A stretch of DNA of 64,000 bases from Thalassia testudinum (lineage: Eukaryota > Streptophyta > Magnoliopsida > Alismatales > Hydrocharitaceae): NCBI GenBank assembly GCA_037157565.1, contig JAZHRO010000013.1, forward strand, positions 74,827,501 to 74,891,500, in the 5' to 3' direction. Position numbers and translations under genes: made by a program. The notes under the pieces were generated by a model that was not told where the DNA came from, did no database searches, and worked only from the letters and a program-made list of their open reading frames with translations. Positions 1 to 11,000 of this stretch are shown here, piece after piece. Each line of letters opens with the position of its first letter. The stretch's first letter is position 1.

Positions 1-859
1 ATTTCCTATACAAAGAAAGAATAACAGTCAAACCTATTTTCTTGAATGTATCTCAAAACTGTCTACATTTTGGGAAAAAACTAGCAATAAAGAAAAGATA
101 TAGAAACCCAAAGAAAACCTTTAGGTTGATTCCTAAAATTTGGTGTAGGTCAACATATAGTACTAAACAAAATTCTCCAAGATGGACTTAAAAACAGTGA
201 TCAACTATTTTTGATAAGGAAAGAAAAGGAAAATTTGCGTTAAGCCCTATGGTGAGGCAAGATGGTTCTATGCAGGGAGTTGAGTTCATGCATCTGCAAC
301 CACAGAAGAGCTGATGGAGCTGTCCCCATATGCCTCATTCTACTTGAATCACATAATTTCTGGTTAATTTCACCAATTAATGGGGGTTTCTATGTTGCAT
401 ATGGGGCTAGAACCTTGAGGGTTTTTCCATTAAAGAGGTGCTCAAGCTGCTTTTCTAGCCACATGCAGAAATGACAACACATGGGTCTACTCCAAGTGAC
501 ACTAGTGGTGCCACACCCAAACTTTGGTGATTGGTGGAGCTCCCTGATTCTCTGGCCACAGCTGACACTGGATATTGGCCCAAAAGGTGGACCTTGAGGC
601 AATTGTACCTCCTCTTCCTCTTCCTCTTCCTTGATGAGATGACTGTCAAAACTCTTGACTGCTTTACGGTCACTGTCTTGAGTCTTGACCACTAAGCCTC
701 TTGCTGGACATTGAAAGCACTGGCAGGTGGACCTGATAGGTGACACCTGCAGTTCCATTGACAACTGTTCATGATCTAGGGTTTGTATGTAGCCCACGTT
801 ATTCTATTGTTCAAGCTTGATGCGCTAAGCATTTCATTTCAAATTCATTGTTAGTGGAT
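1..859. other. Unassigned intronic sequence
   Basis: This lies in the SMG1 intron downstream of the exon at 7373-8006. The longest open stretches (about 130 codons, minus strand, 390-797) contain a Glu run from a TTCCTC repeat and resemble no family I recognise. No LTR, TIR or poly(A) boundary was seen. Confidence 0.4.
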
Positions 860-970
860 GTAGGCATCTGTGGCATCCCTTTTCAGATGGGGTCACTGAC
901 AAGTTCAAGAACTCCTGTCCAGTAGTCAAGTTGGATGGCACTGACAAAGCTCTGTAGCCACAATCTACAG

Positions 971-1112
971 GCCACCAGGGAAAAAGGAACCAACCTGCAA
1001 AGCTGATGAAGTGAGATCGAAGTGACCTAGAACACTCAGTTACAGTGAATTCTAAGCCACCATGTAAGAAGGAGCCAGCCTACAGAGCTGACAAAGTGAG
1101 ATTGAAATGGCC
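971..1112. repeat. Degenerate 85-bp tandem repeat (about 1.7 units)
   Basis: A block beginning gccaccaggg at 971 recurs beginning gccaccatgt at 1056. Both continue through a shared ...gctgA(T/C)(G/A)AAGTGAGAT(C/T)GAA core. Divergence is roughly 20%, so the duplication is old. Confidence 0.55.
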
Positions 1113-1140
1113 TTCCTAAAAGTCAACTAACCAGCCAAGT

Positions 1141-1936
1141 AGGAGGCAAGAAGGGGGATGAATACAATGTTGTGGAAGGATGTAAGAAGGAACACATCCT
1201 TTCCAGGTTAGAGCCTGATGGAAAAAAGGTTGGCAAGCATGTCACTTAGAAAGACAATGGCATGGTCCGAACATGCATCTTGAATGTTGCAATTAACAGA
1301 TCATAATAGAGGCCATGTAATACAAAATAATGGAGATGTGGGATAATTTGAGAAACTTATTGACATGGCAAGAATGTCAGCTTTATCTTGTAGCTCCACT
1401 ACATGATAACCCACTAGGACAAGATGGCTAGCCACTCCATCTATCTTGCTATCACTTTTACAATATTTTCTTAAATGCCATCAAAACGTTGCTTTGTCTA
1501 CAAGGATGCCACTCCATCTATCTCCATTTGTTAACGGTGTTAATTAGTAGCTAATGGAGTGGATGGAGTGCCCTTCTTGTAAATGAAAAAAAAATTCAAT
1601 GGCATTTCAAGATATTGAGAAGGCAATGATGATTGTATAATTTTGCAAGTTTGCAGTGGCATCTATGTAAAGGTAATCTCTGGGCTGCAGAAGAGTTAAA
1701 ATTTCAGAAGCCATCCAAATTTAAAAGACCACCCATTGTTCATTTAAAAGACATCCACGGGAATGGTTGTGACTGTGGAATCTATAAATGATATTATTGT
1801 AACACGAGACAATGACACAACATTGTTGATGTGGAGGATTTATTGGCTAAGAACTTCATTGTCAAGGATTTGGGATTGAATTAGCTCATAATAGGTGTAT
1901 TGTGGTATTATCCCGAAGAAAATATATTATTGATTT
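1141..1936 (+). mobile_element. Decayed Ty1/copia fragment (copia-0), left half
   Basis: The stretch near 1150-1330 matches the copia gag segment of the element at 16629-21681 (shared pattern TT.GAAAGACAATGGCATGGTCC). About 1820-1936 encodes a copia reverse-transcriptase remnant (NFIVKDLG, then the RKYI region). Intervening gag-pol is deleted. The reading continues at 6035 after the inserted copia-1, as copia RT is normally followed by LLQE...G. Antisense to SMG1. Confidence 0.6.
1459..1620. repeat. Foldback element with inverted arms of about 80 bp
   Basis: The left arm (about 1459-1538) contains AATATTTTCTTAAATGCCAT and GCCACTCCATCTATCTCCAT. The right arm (about 1541-1620) contains their imperfect inverse, ATGGAGTGGATGGAGTG and ATGGCATTTCAAGATATT. 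The arms meet near 1539 with almost no spacer. It resembles a foldback-type MITE inside the copia-0 remnant. No TSD was resolved. Confidence 0.6.
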
Positions 1937-2066
1937 TGTTGAGTTGTAAGGAGTATTTGTCTTTTTCTTTATCCCGAGGGGGTACTTATATAATTAACAT
2001 AGTTCTCTTTATATAAAAAAGGGTTAAGGTTTCTAGTTGAAGACTAATGAAATCATTTGCTTCAAG
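1937..2066 (+). repeat. copia-1 5' LTR
   Basis: The LTR begins TGTTGAGTTGTAAG and matches 5905-6034 throughout, including a TATATAAAA box-like motif and TTTCTAGTTGAAGACTAAT. Its last bases are altered at the junction with the primer-binding site. Confidence 0.88.
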
Positions 2067-2199
2067 GTGTTATCAGAGCAGTGTTCCTAGGCCGGTGCTC
2101 CGATATCCCACCAAAAAAACTACCAAAATATGATCGGATCACCTAAGAGGGGGTGATTTCATGGGAGATCACGAAGATCTCTCTCCCAATGCTGACCCA

Positions 2200-2520
2200 T
2201 TGATGGCCAGATCTCTTCTGCTGCCGGCCGCCTAATCTGCAGCCTCTGCAGATGGCCAGCACCGCCAGATCTAGAGCCTCTCCAGCCGGTCGACACCTCC
2301 GCTTGCCCCCTACAACCTCTGTGGAAGATCTGCACCACCAGATCTGCAGATCTGGAGCCTTCCGCAGGTTGCCGCCTCCGCCAGATCTGCAGATATGAGC
2401 CTTCTGCAGAAGGCTGTGCCAGATCTGGAGCCTTCCGCCAGATCTGCACCCGGCTGGAGCCTTCCCAGCAAGTTGCCGCCTCTGCAAAAGGCCGATGCCA
2501 CCTGATCTGGAGCATCCCCA
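2200..2520. repeat. GC-rich degenerate repeats in copia-1 leader
   Basis: The motif CCAGATCTGGAGCCTTCCGC and variants recur about five times between the primer-binding site and the first pol sequences. The region is much richer in GC and CTG/CCGCC words than its surroundings. It produces several overlapping minus-strand open frames of biased composition that are not genes. Confidence 0.6.
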
Positions 2521-2976
2521 GTCGAATGCCGCCTGTGCCGGCCATTTGCTGCAGGTCAGCGCCTCCTCCATCCCTCCTGCAGTCGTGGACGGTGGATGTT
2601 CTCCATCCAGTGGTGTGCCGCCACTAATGGGTGGTGGTGCAGACCATGGGGGGCAAGATCAGTGTGGACAGATGCTATATTGCGTGTGTTAGAGCCTATC
2701 TCACACATTGCAAAGGTGGTGATGAGCCTTCTCTTGCCACCAATAAAGAAAAAATCTCTTTCAAGCATGATAAGTCTTCTCTCATGCCAATAAGATGAGT
2801 TTGATACAACAAAAAAACCAAACTCAAATATAGAAGGAAATGCATGTGTAGTCCAAGAGGTTGAAAAGAAGAGAAGATATAGAGGTCCATGGGTGATAGG
2901 TACCAGAGCTTCTGTACATCTCACCGGAGACTGAGATTGTCTGAAGAACCCAGTGATCCCAAGTGGACTGTGAGAA

Positions 2977-5897
2977 GTGCGGGTGGCCAATGGGAAGACC
3001 TATCCTGTGATTGCGGTTGGATGTGTAGATGTTATGCCCAAGATGAAGATGGAAGAGGTATATTACAACCCTGAATTCCTTATGAATCTCTTGTCGATGA
3101 GCAGGATTTGTAGAGATATTGGATGTCGTGTTATTTTTGATGAAAAGCATTGTTTCTTCCAAGATCAAAATACAGATGAGATTATTGGAAGTGATATAGA
3201 GAGAGATGGTCTCTATTATTTGGACGTGCCCACGTTGTTTGCCAAGGCGGTATCTATTTCTCATGACCCTCTACTTTGACACAGGAGACTTGGGCATCCT
3301 TCTGTGAGGAAGAAGCGTCAAACGTATCCAGAGTTACCAAACTCAACTCTGGACTGTGAAGACTGTCAATTGGGGAAGCATCACAGGAGCAGCTATCCTA
3401 GGAGAGACACCTATGCATGTTTAGTTCATTTTTCCCTAGTACATTGTGATGTTTGAGGACCTTCTAGAGTAGCCCTTACTGGTGGATACCGGTACTTTGT
3501 TGCTATAGTGGATAACAGTAGTAGACTTACATGGGTGTTTCTGATGAAGGCTCGTAGTGAGATTCCTACTATTATACAACATTTTCTGTCCGAGATACAG
3601 ACACAGTATGGTACTACTCTTCAAATCTTTCGCAGTAATAATGCATTAGAGTTTATGTATAGTGACTTGCAGGAAGCTTTCAAGGCTAAGGAGATTATTC
3701 ATCAAACATCTTGTGCACAAACTTCCCAGTAGAGTGGAGTTGCAAAGCGCAAGCTGTGACATTTACTTGATATCGCCAGGACCTTGATGTCTCATACAAA
3801 AGTTCCTAGGCAGTTCTGGGGTAATGCCATAGTCTTAGTGGCATATTTGATTAATAGGTAGCCATCCTCTATTCTTCAGGCTCAGATTTGATATCAGATT
3901 GTACATCTTGACCGTAGTAGGGTTTTCCTATGCCACTACAAGTATTTGGATGTGTATATTTTGTTCAAAATCATGCTATTTAAGATAAGTTTGCCCCCAG
4001 TGCAACGAAATGTATCTTTTTAGGCTACTCCAAGACTCAAAAAGGCTACAGGTGTTATGATCCATTACGCAGAAGATACCTTGTTCCTACGGATGTGACC
4101 TTTCAGAAGATCCCTTATTTCTTAGAAGAAGGATCATCCATAGAGCTTGTTATTGAGGAGACACAGGTGTATCACAGGAGGCCATAGACAGGACTTTGCA
4201 TGTGAGGAGCCAGCCCAGCTTGCTATCTCTTTAGACAGAGGTGAGTCAAACAGAGAGGAGACTGTGCAGAGGAGATCTGATATTACTCTTCACCCTATTT
4301 CTCGATATACTACAATTTCTTATCTCCAGGGAGAGGCCAGGCAGTTTACGTTAGCTATTACTACTACAATGATTCCCAGAGATTGTATAGGCAATTCATG
4401 ATCAGAGGTGGAAAGTTGCTATGGATGAGGAGATGGAGGCTCTTCAGACCAGAGGAACATGGGATCTTGTTCCCTTTCCTAAAGGTGCCATTGTTGTTGG
4501 TTGCAGATGGATGTACACCATCAAATATAGGTCTGATGGGATAATAGAGAGATACAAAGCCAGACTTTTGGCCAAGGGATTTATCCAAACATATGGGGTG
4601 GATTACCTTAAGATCTTTTTACCCTCCATCAGGATTATTTTGTCACTTGTTGTAATCAAAGATTGGTCATTGTACCAACTTGATATAAAGAATGGCTTTC
4701 TATATTGGGATCTGACAAAGTATATATGAGACAGCCACCAGGTTATGACAATTAGGGGGAGCTTTTCTGCCGCTTGCAGAAGGCCATTTATGGCCTAAAG
4801 CAGAGCCCACAAGCTTAGTTTGAGAGGCTCAATCTAGAAATCAGGAAATTGGGATTTCAGAGGTCTACCACGAACCATTCTATATTTATCAGACGGACTG
4901 CGCATGGTGGGATATGGAGAGTTGTGGTTTTGGCAGTAAATGACGATGATATGATCCTTACAGGTGATGATGCTGATGGTATAGCAGAGACAAAAGCCTT
5001 TCTCCAGTCTACCTTTGTCACGAAAAATTTAGGTGATTTTTGCTACTTCCTAGGAATAGAGGCCATTTGTCTGGAAGGAGGTTTGTCTTTATTTTAGAGT
5101 CAACATACTTAACAGATCTTAGAAGAGGTTGGATTTCTTAAGTCCAAGCCATCTAGGATACCAATAGAGGCACTCCCCAGTCACTATTCAGATGATACAG
5201 ATCCTTTGTTTGAGGATGTTACCAGGTACCGTAGTACTCTTGGTTGTCTATTATACCTGACTATTACATGTCCAAACCTTAGCTTTGCAGTCAATCGAGC
5301 CAACCAGCTTATGCAGAATCCCAAGTATAGTCATTAGCATGATGTGTGTCTTATCTTAAGATATCTTAAGGGCACCCCAGGACGAGGCTTGTACTACCAT
5401 GTGAGTGACACTCTGAATCTCGTGGCCTATTCTGATGCAAATATTGCTGGATCTATAGAAGACAGGAGTTCTACGCCAGGTTTTGCTGTCTACTTGAGGG
5501 GAAATCTTGTTTCATGGAGAAGCAAGAAGCAAATGTTGTTACTCACTCTAGTGCAGAGGCAAAGTATAGATCCATGACACAGGCCGAATGTGAGATCATA
5601 TGGATGATTGGTTTTCTACAAGATCTGGGAGTGCTAGTTGATGCTCTAGTATCCCTTTATTGTGATAATAAATCTGTCACACATATTACCACCAATCTCG
5701 TTTTTCATGAGCGGACGAAGCATATAGAGGTTGATTGTCATTTCATATGGGATGCTGTTTTGGGGGGCAGGATAAGTACCCCATATATTTTTTTGGAGCT
5801 ACAACTAGCTAGCATTTTTACCATGCCACTTAAGAAGAAACGACTTGGGTTCTTGAGTAACAAGTTAGGGCTTATTGACATATACGCCCGAACTTGA
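2977..5897 (+). pseudogene. copia-1 pol remnant: GAG-pre-integrase, integrase, RT, RNase H
   Basis: Frames in order: GAG-pre-integrase (RDGLYYLDVP, then RRLGHPSVRK), integrase (NSSRLTWVFLMKA, DLQEAFKAKEIIHQTSCAQTSQ region), RT (GTWDLVPFPKGAIVVGCRWM; LDIKNGF) and RNase H (YSDANIAGS, SAEAKYRSM, YCDNKS). Stops include the residue after TSQ near 3732 and several within RT. The usual YVDD is altered to a VNDDD-like string near 4945. The zinc knuckle and protease are missing. The translation is clearly copia but cannot give a functional polyprotein. Confidence 0.88.
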
Positions 5898-5904
5898 GGG
5901 GGAG

Positions 5905-6034
5905 TGTTGAGTTGTAAGAGGGTATGTCTTTTTCTTTATCATAAGGGGGTACTTACGTAATTAACCCAATCCTTTTTATATAAAAGAGGGTTAGGATTTC
6001 TAGTTGAAGACTAATAAAATCATTTGCTTCAACA
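5905..6034 (+). repeat. copia-1 3' LTR
   Basis: The LTR starts TGTTGAGTTGTAAGAGG directly after the polypurine tract and ends GCTTCAACA. The inverted TGTTGA/TCAACA ends are typical of copia. Differences from the 5' LTR, including an indel, imply an old insertion. Confidence 0.88.
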
Positions 6035-6935
6035 AATTTCTACAAGAGAAAGGCATCCTATATACCAAGTCCACCTCTATCAGCAAGGCTCGGAACCTCC
6101 ACCTGCATGATGGCAATTCTACACTAGTGGATGGTAGTTAACGTTCAGAAAAAATCCTCTATGCCACTGTTACTTGTTTAGATATTGCTCTAGCCAGAAG
6201 CAAAGCTAGAAAGTTTAGGGACAGCTCAACAAATTCCATGGGGATGCGATTATGATGATCCTTATATACTTAAAGTTTGGATGTGGTAGGGGACTCCTGC
6301 AATCACATTACGAACAAGCTCACCAAAGTGCACTAAGATGTGGCCATGATGATCCTTTCACACTTTTAAGTTTGCATGTGGCAAGGAATGCCTATTTACC
6401 AAAGGAAAGTTTCTATGCACTAATGCAGCAGATTATGTTGGATGCTCAAAGGATAGAAAATCAACCCAATTCTGACCTATGCTGCAAGTAATCTTATCAC
6501 TTGGAGGATGCCAAGTTGCGTAGATAGTTTGGTTATCGAGGCATAGCTCAAATTCCAACCAAGCTGATGTGGTCATGTGCATTCAATAACTCTTGAGTGA
6601 GCGTCACTTGCCTATGCCATCTCCATGGAGATGAGTATGACAATTGGGCACTCCTACTCATTACCAACAACTTTGTGTTACATGGTAAGATGATGCATGT
6701 CAAAGTTGATTATCAGTACACTTGGGACATGATTTAGAGAGGGCTTCATTTGCATCCACATGTAGCATCTAAAGATCGCAGCAAACATATTCACCAAGGT
6801 TCTCCATCGTGCACCATTTGATTGTTATTGTTCCAAGTTGAGTATTATTGACATCTAAACTCTAGCTTAAAAGGTGTGTTATATGGAATGGTGTTGTCTG
6901 CTTTCTTTTACCATAGCTTTTCCTTTATTCCCCAT
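6035..6935 (+). mobile_element. Decayed copia-0, right half (RT end and RNase H)
   Basis: Sequence resumes LQEKGILYTK-like RT text after copia-1. Near 6660-6860 it reads as the copia RNase H C-terminus (NNFVLHGKMMHVKVDYQY, VASKDRSKHI). Stops are frequent. The element's 3' end was then duplicated in tandem. Confidence 0.65.
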
Positions 6936-7096
6936 ATCGCAGCAAACATATTCACCAAGGTTCTCCATTGTGCACCATTTGATTGTTATTGTTCCAAGTT
7001 GAGTATTATTAGCATCGGTACTGTGGCTTAAAGGGTGTGTTATATGGTATGGTGTTGTCCGCTTTCTTGTACCATAGCTTTTCCTTTGTCCCCCAT
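6775..7096. repeat. 161-bp tandem duplication at end of copia-0
   Basis: Unit 1 (6775-6935) and unit 2 (6936-7096) both start ATCGCAGCAAACATATTC and end near CCCCATAT. They include the copia RNase H tail and the start of an LTR-like sequence (TGTTATATGG). Differences are few, so the duplication is younger than the copia decay. Confidence 0.85.
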
Positions 7097-7372
7097 ATAC
7101 AACGGTATACTCATAAGTTCCGGTCTCTACATATGAAGAGAGCTGGGGTTTTTTCAATGAAAGTTACTCATTCTCTAAATATTAAATTTTACCAAAATTA
7201 ATCGAGGTAAGACTGGAAATTTTCACCAGTATATGGCAGAAAAAGGAATGATATGAGCATCCTCAATAAAATGATATGCACTTCAAGTGAGCATCACTTT
7301 ATTTTTTTGAGAAAATTACTTATTTAAATAAAAACATGGTAAAATCCACGAAGACATTATGGACAATTTTAC

Positions 7373-8006
7373 CCCTGATGAGATTTCCAGAACCCTCTTG
7401 GCCAAAGTCTTCTCCCTTGCCGTCTTCATACAGCACAGTTCTGACAACCTTCCTACTGGATGGTGTTGTGTTCTTTGAGAAATCTTTATCAATGTCAAAC
7501 AAAACATCAAGGCCAAAAGCAGTCATACTAGCACCATCTTGTAGCGATAAAGCTCTCTTATGATCTGACAAATCTAGTGATGCTGAAGGACTTGAATTTG
7601 TGATGCCACTGTCCTTGTCTTCTGTCAATCCTGATCCCAATTTGTCAATGGAAACATCTCCATCATTGTTCAGGTGAAAGGGGCCTGAACTTACTGCAGA
7701 ATCTCTAGAGTGGATCAAATCTGAATACACCTCAGTTTTTTCAGAGCTCTCTGAAAGCCCTGCTTCAGTTGAAGTGCCAATAGATTCAAGGCTACTGGTG
7801 TATATTGTATCAGGAGGAGACACGTAGCCTTCCTCTTGCAAAGAGAATCCATTTAGATCCACTGCTTCTCCCAAGTCATCACCCTGGGTGCTAGATATCT
7901 CATTTTCCAGCCTATCACTATATGTTATAGGAGAGTTTACAACGTCTGAAGATAAAGCAAGATCTTGGGACTGTAAAGCCTGACTTTCTCCAAGGCCTTC
8001 AAGTGC
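7373..8006 (-). CDS. SMG1: SMG1 exon: acidic Ser-rich linker before FATC
   Basis: This 634-bp exon runs from acceptor TTTTGCAG to donor AGGG|GTAAAA. It begins ALEGLGESQALQSQDLALSS and carries EGYVSPPDTIYTSSLES, a recognisable plant SMG1 segment. The stretch is low in hydrophobic residues and rich in Ser, Asp and Glu, so probably disordered. It leaves one base, so the last codon continues in the FATC exon, which is not in 1-7372 and must lie further left. Confidence 0.88.
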
Positions 8007-11000
8007 CTGCAAAAGAAAACCAGTTTTCCTCTACCATGAAAATTTCCAGATAGGACTAGTCCAAATGGCATGCAACTTTTTATACATATAAAAAAAAAAA
8101 CTGCATTACGGGACATAAGATACACCAAAAACCATTACAAAAACATACATATCAACAGATGGTAATGGTGCATAATAAACCTTTAACAGCTAGCTCAACA
8201 TATTCTTTAGTGTTAGTTCCTTTACTACACGCCACATAGGAGAGGATCCAGCTAAAAGCCAATCGTCTTAAGTGAAAGACCATTGTTTATTACTAACTGC
8301 TTTTTAGTTCCACATCATAGATATAGGACTATTTTCTCAATATGCCCTCCACATGTCATCCTTTTTCCATTCAACACGTGGGCAAACTAATGATTGGCAA
8401 GGCAGTCAAAACCCGATTGTTAGACTGGTGTGGCTTTGCTGAGATGCGTGAGAATTTACCTAAAAATCAATTGGCTAGAGTTGAGGCTTGAGAGGCCCAA
8501 CATTTCTCATTACCCACTTCTTGGTTTTCACATCTTCAGGGATGAGGTATCCTCTCAGTATCACATTTATCCAGTTTTTCATTTCGGTGAACATATGGTT
8601 TTGGATAAAATCCAATGGGTAGCTTTGCTATAACACTTCATCACCCTATAAATCTCCATTCATTTGTTTTTCTGTTCTGATATGCACCTGTACTCCAGGT
8701 GGCTCTCTGTCCATCCTAAATAAAGAATGTTATAGGGTCTGATATATGACTCCATCATAGAGTTGGCATGCTCTTAGATCCCCAACAATTGTGAGAAAAT
8801 TAATTTGTTGATTTTTGTTATTAAGAAAATAAGGCCTTGGCCCTCTTTATATAGAGAGAGAGGATTTAAGCATACAAGGAAACCGCAATAACTCACCCAC
8901 TAAAATTAACAGGGACTAAAATAGAAGGAAATAACTCGTCTACTAAAAATAATGGCTAAATAGGATACCTACCTAATTACGACTTAACATATATTTAATT
9001 TTATTTCCTAACACTCCTCTTCAAGTTAGGGCATAGACATTAGCAAGTCCCAACCAATGATAAAAGTGTTGGCAGCATGCCGCTAGCATGCCGTCGAAAT
9101 GAGGGTTTCAACCGGTAACCCATTTCGACACGAAAACAAAGTCAAAATGCATGTGTTTCGTCGACATGCTAGCGATGTCAATGGCATTTCGTCGGCACGA
9201 CTGGCATTTCGAATGTGATGAAGTGCTACCTACCACCGCTACTATCGTTGCTGTGCTAGTGCACTGCTACTGTTGCTGCTGCTTCTTTTTGTAGTTCTTA
9301 ATTTTAGAAATAATTATCCATTTATATATGAAGTATAAGACAAGATTTAAGACGTACATGAAAATATTTATCTATTTAAATAGTTATTCTTAAAATTTCA
9401 ATCTTTTGATTACTTCTGTCATTTTTGTTGACATGCATCGACATGCCCTTAACATACCTTCGAAATGGACTATTTTTGGGGCATCGAAATCATTGAAATC
9501 TGACGTCAAAACACGACCGTTCCCATAGCGTGCCTTCAGGTGCCAGCGAAATGCGCACTTGAAAATTTATTGAAATGGCGTCGAAATCGACATTTCGAAC
9601 CTTGGCCCCAACTTGTCACATAGAAAATCATGTCTCTTCTTTTTAAGGGCTTTGGTGAGAATAGCTACCAACTGAAGCTTTGAGGAAATATATGGTGTGC
9701 TAATCCTCCCATCAATGATTGCATTTTGGATGAAATGGAAATCTACTTCAACATGTTTAGTACGCTCATGGAAAGCCAAGTTGGACACTATATATGTCGC
9801 CAAATGATTATCACAATATGGTGAAACTGGTAGCTACACCTCCGTGCCTAAATATTGTAGGAAACCCACAACCTACATGATCTCACATGTGGCATGGGCC
9901 ATGATACGATACTCAACCTTAGCACTAGAACCAAGGTTTTAAATGTTGATGTTGACACCATATCAACTAGTCAACAAGGAGGCATGTCGGGGACATACTG
10001 CAGATATATTGGCGATATCCTAGAAGTGGTTCAAAATGGTTCAAAATACCATAAATTTTACAAAATTATGATTTATTGATAGCATATAAAATTATGATTT
10101 TAATTATTACCATATACATGAAAAAATGTCTATAAACACCAAAATTGTAAATTTTAAATGACACAAAAGAAAACTAAAAGGCATGATATAAGTTTATAAG
10201 TAGAACTCACTATCAAATGAAGATAGTTAAAAGTTGATAACCATTTCTTTAATGATCATAGAAAACTAGAAGTACTAGTAGTCTACTAGTAAGAAAGAAT
10301 AAAACATATCATTAGCTAAGAAAGAATAAAACAAATCATTAGCTACGCAATATTTGGAGTGTACTATCTATGAGATGATCCATGAGATAAGTGGAGAAAA
10401 CATGAGAAAATTGGCATACAAGACCAAATTTGAGCTAAGTAGTAGCATAATCGACATCCATGGTATGAGTTGATTGTTGATGGCAAGCTAAAAAAAATGT
10501 AAGCATGGGTTAATTACACATAAGGCCAATTAGGATGGTCAACATGAGCATAAACATGAGCTAAGCATAGTTGACATGTATGGTAAAGTTAAATTAGTGA
10601 CAATGAGAAAAAAGTTTCAATAAAAAGAATAAAGATGGAGGGAAGGAAAATATAACCTCAAATCATAGTAAAAATGGAGAATTGAAAGAGATTAGAAAAG
10701 GAAAAGAGCTAGATACCTAAGAAAAGACGTAAAGATTACAGATCAAAGCCAAGAAACCTTTAGACTTGAGAACAATTCAATGGATATTGTAATATCGAGG
10801 ACATATCACCCCATATCACTTATTTTATGGAATATTTACATCGACATCCTTTAATATTTAGGGATATCGACAAAGACCCATAGATATTGGTAATATATCA
10901 CCGATATCTTGAAAAACGATATTCCTGTGATATCATTATGAGTCATGTTGGAGATATGGATATATCGTTGATATATCACTGATATATCGAGATATCTGTT

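Larger units (their letters stand above)
1937..6034 (+). mobile_element. Ty1/copia retrotransposon (copia-1), degenerate, short LTRs
   Basis: A 4.1-kb element with LTRs of about 130 bp starting TGTTGAGTTGTAAG and, in the 3' copy, ending CTTCAACA. The primer site GTTATCAGAGC follows the 5' LTR (plant initiator-Met type) and a polypurine tract TTGAGGGGGAG precedes the 3' LTR. Flanks GATTT and AATTT are a likely 5-bp TSD with one change. The gag region is largely missing and pol carries many stops. It lies inside copia-0, antisense to SMG1. Not autonomous. Confidence 0.9.

Noticed and set aside
390..797. Minus-strand 135-codon frame with a Glu run, considered as the missing SMG1 3' exon
   Set aside because: No FATC motif, no fitting acceptor, and the Glu run comes from a simple TTCCTC repeat.
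2143..2571. Overlapping minus-strand open frames of 63-142 codons, Trp/Arg/Gly-rich
   Set aside because: They arise from the GC-rich repeats of the copia-1 leader; biased composition, no family pattern, several frames open at once.
9055..9604. GGCATGCCG-type words as a satellite or CRISPR-like array
   Set aside because: Spacing is irregular, there are no uniform spacers, and the block has hAT-type ends with an 8-bp TSD.
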